Assembly (NCBI RefSeq): GCF_051400755.1 | Contig: NZ_JBLFFL010000003.1 | Location: 248,001 to 312,000 of the forward strand | Source: Parapedobacter sp051400755 | Lineage (GTDB): Bacteria > Bacteroidota > Bacteroidia > Sphingobacteriales > Sphingobacteriaceae | Direction of reading: 5' to 3' | Length of the DNA: 64,000 bases | Shown: piece by piece, positions 44,401-52,066 of the stretch | How the letters are laid out: the number at the start of each line of letters is the position of its first letter | Position numbering within the stretch: position 1 is the stretch's first letter | Notes under the pieces: generated by a model | What the model was told of the DNA's origin: nothing | The model's input: the letters and a program-made list of their open reading frames with translations, nothing else | The model's database searches: none | Made by a program: the position numbers and the translations under genes

Positions 44401-44970
44401 GACCATCGTAAATACCAGAATGGCGTCTTCGGGCACTTCCAATACATACCGACCATTTAGGTCGGTACTCGTGACCATACTTGTTCGATCTTTCACCGAC
44501 ACCGTCACACCGGGGAGCGGGGTTCCGGACGTATCGACGACAATTCCCTGAACAGTAGATTGTTGCCGCAAGTTTGCCAGAAGCCGCTCCCGATTTGTTT
44601 TTCTGGCGCTTCTTTTTAGAATAACTACCTTCTCGTCTTCCTTCACCAGAAAGTCGAGGGGAAGGCCTTTCAAGCTTTCGGTAAGCACCTCGCTGATATT
44701 ATCGGATTCGATGGAAATACTGATTGAATCGAGCTCTTTGATATCGTTGCGGTTATACAGAAAGGCGTATCCGGTTTGCCGCTGTATATCTTTAATCAAT
44801 GCCGTTACACTACCGTTGGACATGTCCAGGCGGACAGTTTGCGCCACTCCCTTTGCATGGATTTGAAGGGAGGCGAATACGATAAAAAACGCGGTGATTT
44901 TCAAATACAATAAAAAGCTAGTGACAGGGGATACGTATATATTTCTCCCCATAAAAGAAAAAAATTGCAT
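41491..44970 (-). CDS. SusC/RagA-family TonB-dependent transducer with STN domain
   Basis: 1159-residue outer-membrane receptor. After the signal region come an STN (secretin/TonB N-terminal) domain (about 45-120, NGSVTALIKDIQRQTGYAFL, LPLDFLVKEDEKVVIL), a carboxypeptidase-like domain (about 140-215, VQGIVVDTSGTPLPGVTV), the plug (VVVGFGTQKRTDMVGSVTSI, LKDATATALYGSRGANGVIL) and the barrel (ending VGLNFAFN). The STN domain marks it as a transducer that contacts the FecR-type anti-sigma factor encoded 137 bases upstream. Ligand binding would thus release the ECF sigma factor and raise expression of the cluster. That circuit is known for the family; its operation here is inferred. Confidence 0.96.
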   Translation of the reverse strand: MQFFSFMGRNIYVSPVTSFLLYLKITAFFIVFASLQIHAKGVAQTVRLDMSNGSVTALIKDIQRQTGYAFLYNRNDIKELDSISISIESDNISEVLTESLKGLPLDFLVKEDEKVVILKRSARKTNRERLLANLRQQSTVQGIVVDTSGTPLPGVTVSVKDRTSMVTSTDLNGRYVLEVPEDAILVFTMVGYQTEEVTVGSQREIDIVLEISSSMLDDVVVVGFGTQKRTDMVGSVTSIKPGNLKVPSSNLTTALAGQAAGIIAYQRSGEPGQDNADFFVRGITTFGTNTNPLILIDGIQLTPDDLARLRPDDIESFSILKDATATALYGSRGANGVILVTTKQGKEGPAKFSFRVENSMSAPTQTVDVADPVTYMKMHNEAILTRDPLGTILYSQEKIEMTEAGRYPLIYPANDWENMLFKDYTMNQRSNLNVSGGGGVARYYVAGSFNRDNGILNVDKRNNFNNNIAINNYDLRSNVNIDLTNTTELIVRLSANFEEYRGPLQGGAEMYNLMVHSNPVLFPAYYPADEDFQYAQHILFGNWNNSKINPYAEMVRGYKERSRSQILAQVELKQDLNFITQGLTGRGMLNISRLSQFAVNRAYNPFYHEISRYNRLTGDYNLVETLIGTEYLGYGELPGEREQYSSFYFEGALNYVRDFGKHNLSNMLVFQARETLTANAGSLQLSLPSRNLGLSGRITYSYDSRYFAEFNFGYNGSERFDVTNRFGFFPSAGAAWLISNEKFWEDVKPVVSNLKLRYTYGLIGNDQIGGAEDRFFYLSEVNMDNTGRRAIFGSEYNTIYNGITISRYANPYISWEKSYKQNFALELGLWNDLNIVTEYFTEKRDNILMTRASIPNTMGLTAVPRANVGEASGRGVDMMLEYQKSWNSDFWSSARANFTYATSRYDVYEEPEYNEPWRSRVGLSLNQATGYIAERLFVDDEEAASSPPQNIGTSEYGGGDIKYLDVNRDGQITEADRVPLGHPTVPEIVYGFGVSMGLKGFDFSVFFQGAARQSFWINAHSTAPFLGDAQILQAYADSYWSEENQDLYATWPRLDTRVNTNNVPGAFTDGNGAQWPSDQRNTWFMRNGNFLRVKQMELGYTVPSRLTERIKMTNLRIYLNGTNLLLLSKFKMWDVEMAGNGLGYPNQRVFNVGLNFAFN

Positions 44971-45052
44971 AATTTTGATTTCGTTTAGCTATATAACACA
45001 TAACCTAAAAGTGATCGCAAAGCTTTATAGGTGTTACTGAACTGGACGAATC

Positions 45053-45080
45053 AGCCACATCGGTTGCCTCCGGTGTGGCT
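45053..45080 (-). terminator. Hairpin between fecR and susC, possible attenuator
   Basis: On the minus strand AGCCACA, one mismatch, CGG, a 6-base loop, then CCG, one mismatch, TGTGGCT. No T-run follows, so it is a weak terminator at best. It may reduce read-through from fecR or protect the 5' end of the susC message. Confidence 0.45.
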
Positions 45081-45107
45081 TCTCCAGGTTAATATTGGTA
45101 GTATTCT

Positions 45108-46304
45108 TTATGTCATAACGGTAATCCTCCTCCCATCGATTATAAATTTGACGTGACCTGTCAATTCCAGCAGCTCCAACAGTCTGGAAATAGAGAAGCT
45201 CCGGGGGAGCATCAATATGCTGAATTGCTCTGTAATCTGTGTTTTGTATTCAACATCTACATCGTACCACCGGGCAACCTCATTCATGATCGTTTTCAGC
45301 TCCGCATTCTCGAAGTTGAAGTACCCATCTTTCCACGACGTTTCAACGCTTAAATCCACTTTTCGCTTCAATAAAACGGGGTTTGATGCCTGCGTAGCCA
45401 GTTCGACTTGTTCGCCGGACTTCATGAGTAGTGCATCTCCGCCCACATTGAGTTTCACACTGCCCTTATTCAGGGTTGTTTTGATGGTTTCATCCTGGTA
45501 GGCTTTCACATTGAATGAGGTGCCCAATACTTCGATCTCGGCGCCATTTGGAAGGCGCACGATAAATGGCCTAGCGTGATCAGGCACGACATCGAAATAT
45601 ACTTCGCCGCTGATCGCTACCACGCGTTTGGCCTTATCAAAAATCGGAGAGAAGTGGATGCTCGATGCAGCATTTAGTTTTGCGGAGCTCCCGTCTGGCA
45701 GCACCACATCGTACTTACCTCCTTGGGGAGTACTCACCGTATGATACCCAGGCGTCCGCCCTCCCTTGCCTCCCGGAAGGTACCTGACTCCACCCTTTGT
45801 CGTTTGGATGGCCAAATTCAACGGCATTTGCCCACCAACGGCACCGGTACTGTCGAGTGAAATCGAACGTCCGTTTTCAAACGTGATAACAGCCCTTTCC
45901 GACCCGGAAGGGACGTCATTTTTATAGCGCTCCTTCCTGCTCAGTTTCTCTGCTGTTGCATTGCCCATGTATCGGGTCCAAATCGGGGTCAGGATGACGA
46001 GTACCAACGCAAAGCCCGCAGCCAACCCCAGCATCCTATGGTTCATGAAACGCAGCTTGCCTAGCGGATTACCCGCTCCTCCATGCTCACGCTGTAATCG
46101 CTGATTCGCATTTGGCGTTTTCAGGTGTGAGAAAACGGCCCATTCTTGTAGCAGGAGAGGATCGATCTTCAGATCATCGAGCAATGCTTGCAATTCAGGA
46201 GAATTCTTCGTGTATCCCTCCAGCTCAATCCGCTCCGGTTCCGTCAACTTGCCGTGGGCAAATAAGATGAACAATTCCGCTATCCGATCAGGATCGTGAG
46301 ACAT
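45108..46304 (-). CDS. FecR-family anti-sigma factor
   Basis: Inner-membrane anti-sigma factor of 398 residues. A cytoplasmic N-terminal part binds the sigma factor. One transmembrane helix follows (MLGLAAGFALVLVILTPIW, about residues 91-109), then a periplasmic FecR domain (about 175-280, TVSTPQGGKYDVVLPDGSSA, ISGEVYFDVVPDHARPFIVR) and a C-terminal DUF4974 (about 325-397, FNFENAELKTIMNEVARWYD, MLPRSFSISRLLELLELTG). The frame extends to 46331, but ATG 46304 (MSHDPDRIAELF) is the usual start. It is encoded between its sigma factor (72 bases upstream) and the STN receptor. Confidence 0.95.
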   Translation of the reverse strand: MSHDPDRIAELFILFAHGKLTEPERIELEGYTKNSPELQALLDDLKIDPLLLQEWAVFSHLKTPNANQRLQREHGGAGNPLGKLRFMNHRMLGLAAGFALVLVILTPIWTRYMGNATAEKLSRKERYKNDVPSGSERAVITFENGRSISLDSTGAVGGQMPLNLAIQTTKGGVRYLPGGKGGRTPGYHTVSTPQGGKYDVVLPDGSSAKLNAASSIHFSPIFDKAKRVVAISGEVYFDVVPDHARPFIVRLPNGAEIEVLGTSFNVKAYQDETIKTTLNKGSVKLNVGGDALLMKSGEQVELATQASNPVLLKRKVDLSVETSWKDGYFNFENAELKTIMNEVARWYDVDVEYKTQITEQFSILMLPRSFSISRLLELLELTGHVKFIIDGRRITVMT

Positions 46305-46376
46305 AATTTGGTTTATTTGACAGTATAACAACTGACCGGAAAATTCAACCCAAAAACAATAATTTTTTTTTGCGGG

Positions 46377-46928
46377 TTATGCAGGGCTTCTATCGGCCAA
46401 CAACCCTTTCAGCAAATTGACCGCCCGGGTTTTGGCATTGCGAACACTCTGCTCGGGGATTTGCAGCTTGTCGGAGACCTCCTTGGTAGAAAGCCCCTCC
46501 TGATACATCAGTTTGAATACTGCCTTGATCTTGAAGGGCATTTTTTCTACTTCTTCATAAATGTGGCCCAACAGCTGTGCCTTCACGATTTTGCTCAGGA
46601 TAAAATCCTCCTGTCGCTCAGAGAGGTATAACACCTCTTCGTGTACGGTAGTGCGTACTTTCAAAGACTTCAGGTAATTCAATGCCGTATTTTTGGCCAC
46701 TTTATACAGGAATGCCTTGAGGGCGGGCATTCCATCGAAGTTCATCCGGTTGGCCCATACTTTATGCAGGGATTCCGAAGCGATGTCCTCAGCCTGCTGC
46801 CGGTTGTTGGTGAGCTGAAGTGCAAAGTAACAGACCGGCTTGAAATAGCATTTGAAGATTTGATCGAAGGCCTCGGTACTGCCCTCGCGTAAACGAATTA
46901 GCAATGTGGTTTCGCGGTTTTTGTCCAT
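46377..46928 (-). CDS. RNA polymerase ECF sigma factor (Bacteroidetes FecI-like)
   Basis: 183-residue sigma-70 factor with only regions 2 and 4. Region 2 shows FDQIFKCYFKPVCYFALQLT, AEDIASESLHKVWANR and FLYKVAKNTALNYLKSLK. Region 4 (about 125-178) shows MPFKIKAVFKLMYQEGLSTKEVSDKLQIPEQSVRNAKTRA, abbreviated here as GLSTKEVSDKLQIPEQSVRN. It is the first gene of the sigma / anti-sigma / SusC / SusD / lectin cassette, and its own promoter was not identified. The 145 bases upstream (46929-47073) hold a 12-bp palindrome ATACAATTGTAT (47006-47017) and possibly a weak terminator of the nag cluster; nothing else is seen there. Confidence 0.95.
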   Translation of the reverse strand: MDKNRETTLLIRLREGSTEAFDQIFKCYFKPVCYFALQLTNNRQQAEDIASESLHKVWANRMNFDGMPALKAFLYKVAKNTALNYLKSLKVRTTVHEEVLYLSERQEDFILSKIVKAQLLGHIYEEVEKMPFKIKAVFKLMYQEGLSTKEVSDKLQIPEQSVRNAKTRAVNLLKGLLADRSPA

Positions 46929-47073
46929 GGCCTAACTTGATTCATTTAAAGAAGGTAGACTTAGTGTATTGGTTTGTACCTAACTGGTTTATTTTCTTAA
47001 ATGGTATACAATTGTATCTACAAATTGGCAAAAAACCATCCTGCGGTGTCCTGCTATGGCACGCACGCAGCGC

Positions 47074-48585
47074 CTAGCGGAGCAGGGATACCCGATACAC
47101 ATCTTTCCGACGGTCGAGCAGGTTCTTCACCGTACCGTATTGATGGAGTTCCTTCAGCAGGTTCAGATCGACATCCACCACCAGCACCATCTCGGTATTC
47201 GGAGTGGCTTCGGCCTTGATCGCATTGTTGGGAAATGCGAAATCCGATGGGGTGAATACGGCGGATTGGGCGTATTGGATATCCATGTTATTGACTTTCG
47301 GCAAATTGCCTACCGAGCCTGCGATGGCTACATAACATTCATTTTCAATGGCGCGGGCCTGCGCGCAGTTGCGCACGCGTATGTACCCGTTTTGGGTGTC
47401 GGTGAGAAAAGGGACAAAGAGCATCTGCATGCCCTGGTCGGCGAGGATCCGTCCCAATTCGGGGAATTCCACATCGTAACAGATGAGAATGCCGACCTTT
47501 CCACAGTCGGTATCGAAGACGCGCACCTCATTACCGCCATGCATGCCGTAATACTTGGTTTCATTAGGCGTGATGTGTACCTTCCGGTATTCATCCGTTT
47601 TGCCGTTGCGATGGCAGAGGTATGATACGTTGTAGAGCTTATTGCCGTATCCGACAAACGGCATCGATCCGGCAATGATGTTGACGTTATACGAAACGGC
47701 GAACGACTGGATTTTCTGCTTCGTTTCCTCCGTGAGTTTTGCCAATTCCCGCATGGCTTCGATGGCAGGCAGGTCATTATTGGGCTCCATCAATGGCGTG
47801 TTGAAAAACTCGGGGAACAGGGCAAAATCTGCCCCGTATCCGCTCACCACATCGACGAAAAACTCCACCTGTTCGTAAAATGCCTGTACGTTCGGGAAGG
47901 AGCGCATCTGCCACTGCACCAGCCCCAGGCGGATGGTCTGTTTGGTGGGCGACGCGGATCTGGTTTTCGGATCATGATAAATATTGCTCCATTCTAATAA
48001 TGTGGCGTATTCCCTGGACTCTTTATCGCTCGGCAAGTAGTTTTTCAATACCTTCTTGACGTGAAAATCGTTGGCCAGCTGGAACGTGAGCACCGGATCG
48101 TAGATTTCCTTTTGCCTCACCTTATCGATATACTGCCGGGGTGTAAGCTCATCGGCGTGTTCGTGGTATTTCGGCAGGCGGCCGCCGAGCAGGATACCCT
48201 TTAGGTTCCAATGTTCGCAGAGCTCTTTGCGGGCATCGTATAACCTCCTGCCCAAGCGCAGCTCACGGAAGTCAGGGTGCACAAATACTTCGATGCCATA
48301 TAGTACATTCCCATCTGGATCATGTGTCGAAAACGTTCCCTCTGCGATAATTTCCCGATAGGGGTGGGTAATATCCGTTTTGTCGGTATCAATAATGATC
48401 GCAAGTGCGCAAGCCACTACGCGGCCGTCGATGGCCACACATAACTGTCCGTCTGGAAACAGTTTGATCAGATCCCTGATGTGGGTGAGTGTCCACAGCC
48501 CCCCTACCCCGCCATATGCCTGCCGCATGGACTCAATTAAATCATCATAATCTTTTACCGTTAATTTCCTAATCTGGATATCCAT
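47074..48585 (-). CDS. Bifunctional GNAT acetyltransferase / carbon-nitrogen hydrolase
   Basis: 503-residue two-domain protein. The N-terminal GNAT domain (about 1-185) contains YGIEVFVHPDFRELRLGRRL, the acetyl-CoA-binding region. The C-terminal nitrilase-type amidohydrolase (about 215-500) has the catalytic triad Glu259 (FALFPEFFNTP), Lys335 (EYRKVHITPNE) and Cys369 (VGILICYDVEFPE). This fusion is a known but functionally uncharacterised architecture in Bacteroidetes. It is last in the nag gene cluster, 45 bases after nagB, though it may have its own control. A role in amide hydrolysis coupled to N-acetylation is suggested by the architecture only. Confidence 0.92.
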   Translation of the reverse strand: MDIQIRKLTVKDYDDLIESMRQAYGGVGGLWTLTHIRDLIKLFPDGQLCVAIDGRVVACALAIIIDTDKTDITHPYREIIAEGTFSTHDPDGNVLYGIEVFVHPDFRELRLGRRLYDARKELCEHWNLKGILLGGRLPKYHEHADELTPRQYIDKVRQKEIYDPVLTFQLANDFHVKKVLKNYLPSDKESREYATLLEWSNIYHDPKTRSASPTKQTIRLGLVQWQMRSFPNVQAFYEQVEFFVDVVSGYGADFALFPEFFNTPLMEPNNDLPAIEAMRELAKLTEETKQKIQSFAVSYNVNIIAGSMPFVGYGNKLYNVSYLCHRNGKTDEYRKVHITPNETKYYGMHGGNEVRVFDTDCGKVGILICYDVEFPELGRILADQGMQMLFVPFLTDTQNGYIRVRNCAQARAIENECYVAIAGSVGNLPKVNNMDIQYAQSAVFTPSDFAFPNNAIKAEATPNTEMVLVVDVDLNLLKELHQYGTVKNLLDRRKDVYRVSLLR

Positions 48586-48630
48586 AGCGCATCGTGTTAA
48601 TGCGTAAAGATAATGAAATCTCCTCGATGG

Positions 48631-49413
48631 TCACAGTTGCGAACTGCTGTCCTTGTCAATGAATAACACCGCATTTGCGTGGGACCGCAAAATAGTGGAC
48701 GGATAAACATCGGCAATATCAGCATTTAAGGTATGCCATATTGCTTTTGCTTTATTGACCCCCGGCACCATACAGAAAATATACGTGGCATTGAATAACG
48801 CGGGGATCGTCAACGTCAATGCATCGTTCGGCACGTCGCCGATTGCATTGAAACACCCGTCGTTGACCTGCTGTTGCCGGCATTCGTGATCGAGGTCGAC
48901 CACCTTCACCCGATCCGGATCGTTGAAATCCGCTACATGCGGGTCATTGAAGGCGATATGACAGTTCTCTCCGATACCCATACAGACGATATCCGTAGGA
49001 TACTGTTCCAATAACCCGGCATAGCGCAAACACTCCTTTTGGGGATCGGGGTTGTTGCCGTCGAGGTAATGCACGGCACGGAAAGGCAACTTTGAAAAAA
49101 TCCGCTCCTGGAGGAAATTCCCGAACCGTTGCGGTGCCTTTTCCGGCAGGCCGATATATTCATCCATGTGGAAGGCATTGATCCGGCTCCAGTCCACTCC
49201 CACCGCTTGGGTAAGCGCTTCCAAAAACTCATTTTGCGAAGGGGCAGCCGCAAAAACCATGTTGATGATGTCTTGTTGCTCGAAAAGAGCCGTTATCCTG
49301 CTGACCACTGCTGCTGCAGCGGCCTCCCCCATTGATTTCCGGGTTAAAAAACCGTTCACCTCAAGCGCTCCAACCTGCTGATGGAGAAAACGTGTGTTGA
49401 ATACTGATGACAT
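48631..49413 (-). CDS. nagB: Glucosamine-6-phosphate deaminase (NagB-like, variant active site)
   Basis: Converts glucosamine-6-phosphate to fructose-6-phosphate and ammonia. 260 residues, near the E. coli length (266). Conserved parts are FHMDEYIGLP (general-base Asp84), MGIGENCHIAFNDP and VPNDALTLTIPALFNA. In that loop the E. coli sequence GVGNDGHIAFNEP is changed: the Asp before the catalytic His is Asn150, the Gly is Cys151, and the last Glu is Asp157; His152 is kept. The GEN-HIAFND form recurs in a NagB-like subgroup, so activity is likely but substrate preference may differ. It lies 31 bases after nagA. Confidence 0.88.
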   Translation of the reverse strand: MSSVFNTRFLHQQVGALEVNGFLTRKSMGEAAAAAVVSRITALFEQQDIINMVFAAAPSQNEFLEALTQAVGVDWSRINAFHMDEYIGLPEKAPQRFGNFLQERIFSKLPFRAVHYLDGNNPDPQKECLRYAGLLEQYPTDIVCMGIGENCHIAFNDPHVADFNDPDRVKVVDLDHECRQQQVNDGCFNAIGDVPNDALTLTIPALFNATYIFCMVPGVNKAKAIWHTLNADIADVYPSTILRSHANAVLFIDKDSSSQL

Positions 49414-49444
49414 GATTCGAAACTTACTAGATCCTCGAAATCGG

Positions 49445-50662
49445 TTAAACCCGTTCGCCTGCTACGTCCATTGGATTGCTATCATAAATCACTTTTCCCC
49501 CTACGATGGTTTTGTCGATCGTCATATCGCTGGCAAAAAGGACAACGTCGGCATCTTTTCCCACCGCAAGTGTCCCTTTTCTATTCGCGATTCCCATCAT
49601 ACGGGCGGGCGTGGCCGACAACATCCGAACAGCATCCAGGAGGGGCACGTCCGCCAAGTTGACCATATTGCGCAATAAACTATTAGCGGTAGCCACACTT
49701 CCGGCAAACGCGGTGCGGTCCGGCAGCTTAGCCACATCATCTTCCACCAATACCTTCATGCCATCATGCAGGCTGCCCAAGACACTCTCCCCCGCCGGCA
49801 TTGCCGCGGCACGCATGGCGTCCGTAATCAACGCTGTCCGGTCCGCACCCTTGATTTTATACACCAACTTGAGCAGTTCCGGTGGGAGGTGCCGCCCATC
49901 CGCAATAATCTCCACATCCATTTCATCAATGAGAAAGGCACTCTCCACCACACCCCCATATCGGAATGCGTTTCGACGCGTCACCCCGGACATGGCGGAA
50001 TACAGATGCGTGACCAGTGTATACCCATTTTCAAAAGCGTTGATCACATCATGATATAACGCATCTGTATGCGCAATGGAAGGCAAAATATTCCGATCAC
50101 GCAATACCCTTCCAAACGCGATGGCGCCTTCCTTTTCCGGAGCTACGCTCCAACGGACGATCGCCGACGAGCTTTCCAGGATTTCCATGTACTCCGCAGG
50201 ATCAGGATCACGGATATAGCGTGCATCCTGAGCACCTCGTTGTTCCAGCGAAAAATAGGGTCCTTCGATATGGATGCCGAGAAATGCTGCTCCATGGTGA
50301 TTCATTTCCTTTGCCTTTTCGTAGGTTTGGAGTGTCGTCAGCAGTTCATCAATCCCACTTGTCAACGTGGTGGGAACCATGGAGGTAGTACCATACCGCG
50401 CATGGGTGGCAGACATCCCTAAAAACGCTTCCACGGTGTTGTCCATGATATCATGTCCTCCTCCTCCGTGCACATGCATATCGATGAAACCGGGCCCTAC
50501 ATATAGCCCCTTGGCGTCGATGATCTGTACATCCTCGATATCGATATTGTTTTCTTCAACTGCCTGGATTTTTCCATCGCTGATGAGCAATTGTCCATTT
50601 TTGATCAGCCGATAAGGGGTCAGGATGTGACCATTTATGATTTTTATTTTTTCCCGTTGCAT
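49445..50662 (-). CDS. nagA: N-acetylglucosamine-6-phosphate deacetylase
   Basis: Amidohydrolase-superfamily enzyme removing acetate from GlcNAc-6-phosphate. 405 residues. Metal and catalytic residues are in place: HVH (His63, His65) in FIDMHVHGGGGHD, Glu133 in HIEGPYF, His197 in PSIAHTDALY, His218 in LVTHLYSAMSG and the catalytic Asp280 in LITDAMRAA. GGHD(I)MD is the usual NagA variant. It is encoded between the MFS transporter and nagB, giving a full import-deacetylate-deaminate order. No GlcNAc kinase is seen in the window. Confidence 0.95.
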   Translation of the reverse strand: MQREKIKIINGHILTPYRLIKNGQLLISDGKIQAVEENNIDIEDVQIIDAKGLYVGPGFIDMHVHGGGGHDIMDNTVEAFLGMSATHARYGTTSMVPTTLTSGIDELLTTLQTYEKAKEMNHHGAAFLGIHIEGPYFSLEQRGAQDARYIRDPDPAEYMEILESSSAIVRWSVAPEKEGAIAFGRVLRDRNILPSIAHTDALYHDVINAFENGYTLVTHLYSAMSGVTRRNAFRYGGVVESAFLIDEMDVEIIADGRHLPPELLKLVYKIKGADRTALITDAMRAAAMPAGESVLGSLHDGMKVLVEDDVAKLPDRTAFAGSVATANSLLRNMVNLADVPLLDAVRMLSATPARMMGIANRKGTLAVGKDADVVLFASDMTIDKTIVGGKVIYDSNPMDVAGERV

Positions 50663-50714
50663 CTATCCTATTCAATAATATATGTTATGCTATTCACCGC
50701 GTTTTTATCGTTGA

Positions 50715-52037
50715 TCAACGTATCGCCCATTTTCTCAGTTTATGACCGGATATGGCGTAGTACATGAGGTATAGATAACATGGAAAAAGCACCCAATACG
50801 CCTCTCGGAGTCCGTTTACATCAGCAAAATAGCCGTATACCAACGGCATAATAGCGTTTCCGCATAACGCCATGATCATCAGTGAAGCCCCGATCTTCGT
50901 AAACCGACCTAAACCATCCATTGCCAACGGCCATATACCCGCCCATGTCAACGAGTTCGGTATACCGAGCAATACCACACACCAAAGTGAAATATCAGCG
51001 GTATGGCCGAGAAACGTGACCTCTCCCCTTGCAAACACAATCAGCAGTGACAGTATCGCCCCTAGGGCCGTTACCAGTCGTAGGACATTTTTTTGGCTGA
51101 TCCATCTGGGGATAACGGTGATCCCTACACAATAGCCCACGATAGCCATGAACAGCGTATACGAGGGGAATACTTTGGCTTCTACCAGTGATATGCCCAT
51201 CGATCCGGCATAATTAATAACCGTATCGATGGAAATAACCTGTGCCCCCACGTGAATAAAGATGGCCACGGCCCCCAAAACCAAATGGGGAAACTGGAAA
51301 ACACTCGTCTTGCTGGTATTGGCTATGGCCGTCTCCCCGCTTTCTTCTTCCGTATTCAGCTCGGGGAGCGGCGAGTACCTAACCCCGAGTCCGATTAAAA
51401 GCAACGATATGCCGACCACCGTATAGGGTAGAATAACACGTCCGATCAGCTCATCCAACGCGGCAGCCCTGGCCGTTTCGGTCATGCCTGCCAAACCATC
51501 GAACAATGCCTGATCCGTAGGGCGCAATACCGCCGCAGCAAACAATAAGGGCGCTACAATCCCCGCAAACTTATTGCAGATGCCCATGATACTGATGCGC
51601 TGAGCAGCCCGTTCTTTTGGTCCCAAAATGGTGATGTAGGGATTTGCCGCGGTCTGTAAGATCGCCAGGCCCACGCCGATCATGAATAGCCCCATCAGGA
51701 ATATGCCATATGTACGGGTCATGGCCGCTGGCACGAAAATGAACGCGCCCAGGGATAATGCCATGAAACCGATCATCATTCCTTTTTTGAAGCCCACGGC
51801 CTTCAGCAGGTACGATGAAGGCACCGACATGACGAAATACGCAATATAGAATGCAAAAGCCACCAAGTAAGATTGGAAATGCGTAAGCTCACATGCAATC
51901 TTGAAATAGGGGATCAGGATGGCGTTGATCCACGAGAGGAATCCGAAGATGAAAAACAGCACGCCGATGATTACGATGGATATGGTGGTATCCCGGCGGG
52001 TCAGCGAAGCGACGCTTACCGCGTTAGTTGTACTCAT
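50715..52037 (-). CDS. Sugar MFS transporter (FucP/NagP-like)
   Basis: 440-residue inner-membrane proton symporter of the FucP family with 12 predicted helices. It begins with ISIVIIGVLFFIFGFLSWIN, then IPYFKIACELTHFQSYLVAF, both typical of the glucose/galactose/GlcNAc (NagP) branch in Bacteroidetes and Shewanella. GlcNAc transport is inferred from its place directly before nagA. The frame is open to 52109, overlapping the Gfo/Idh gene, but ATG 52037 (MSTTNAVSV) gives the usual N-terminus and a 29-base gap to that gene. Confidence 0.92.
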   Translation of the reverse strand: MSTTNAVSVASLTRRDTTISIVIIGVLFFIFGFLSWINAILIPYFKIACELTHFQSYLVAFAFYIAYFVMSVPSSYLLKAVGFKKGMMIGFMALSLGAFIFVPAAMTRTYGIFLMGLFMIGVGLAILQTAANPYITILGPKERAAQRISIMGICNKFAGIVAPLLFAAAVLRPTDQALFDGLAGMTETARAAALDELIGRVILPYTVVGISLLLIGLGVRYSPLPELNTEEESGETAIANTSKTSVFQFPHLVLGAVAIFIHVGAQVISIDTVINYAGSMGISLVEAKVFPSYTLFMAIVGYCVGITVIPRWISQKNVLRLVTALGAILSLLIVFARGEVTFLGHTADISLWCVVLLGIPNSLTWAGIWPLAMDGLGRFTKIGASLMIMALCGNAIMPLVYGYFADVNGLREAYWVLFPCYLYLMYYAISGHKLRKWAIR

Positions 52038-52066
52038 GTGTTTATTTTTTAGCGATCTACTCTTAG

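Noticed and set aside
45053..45080. A true intrinsic terminator between fecR and susC
   Set aside because: The stem is good but no T-run follows on the minus strand, so only an attenuator-like role is suggested.
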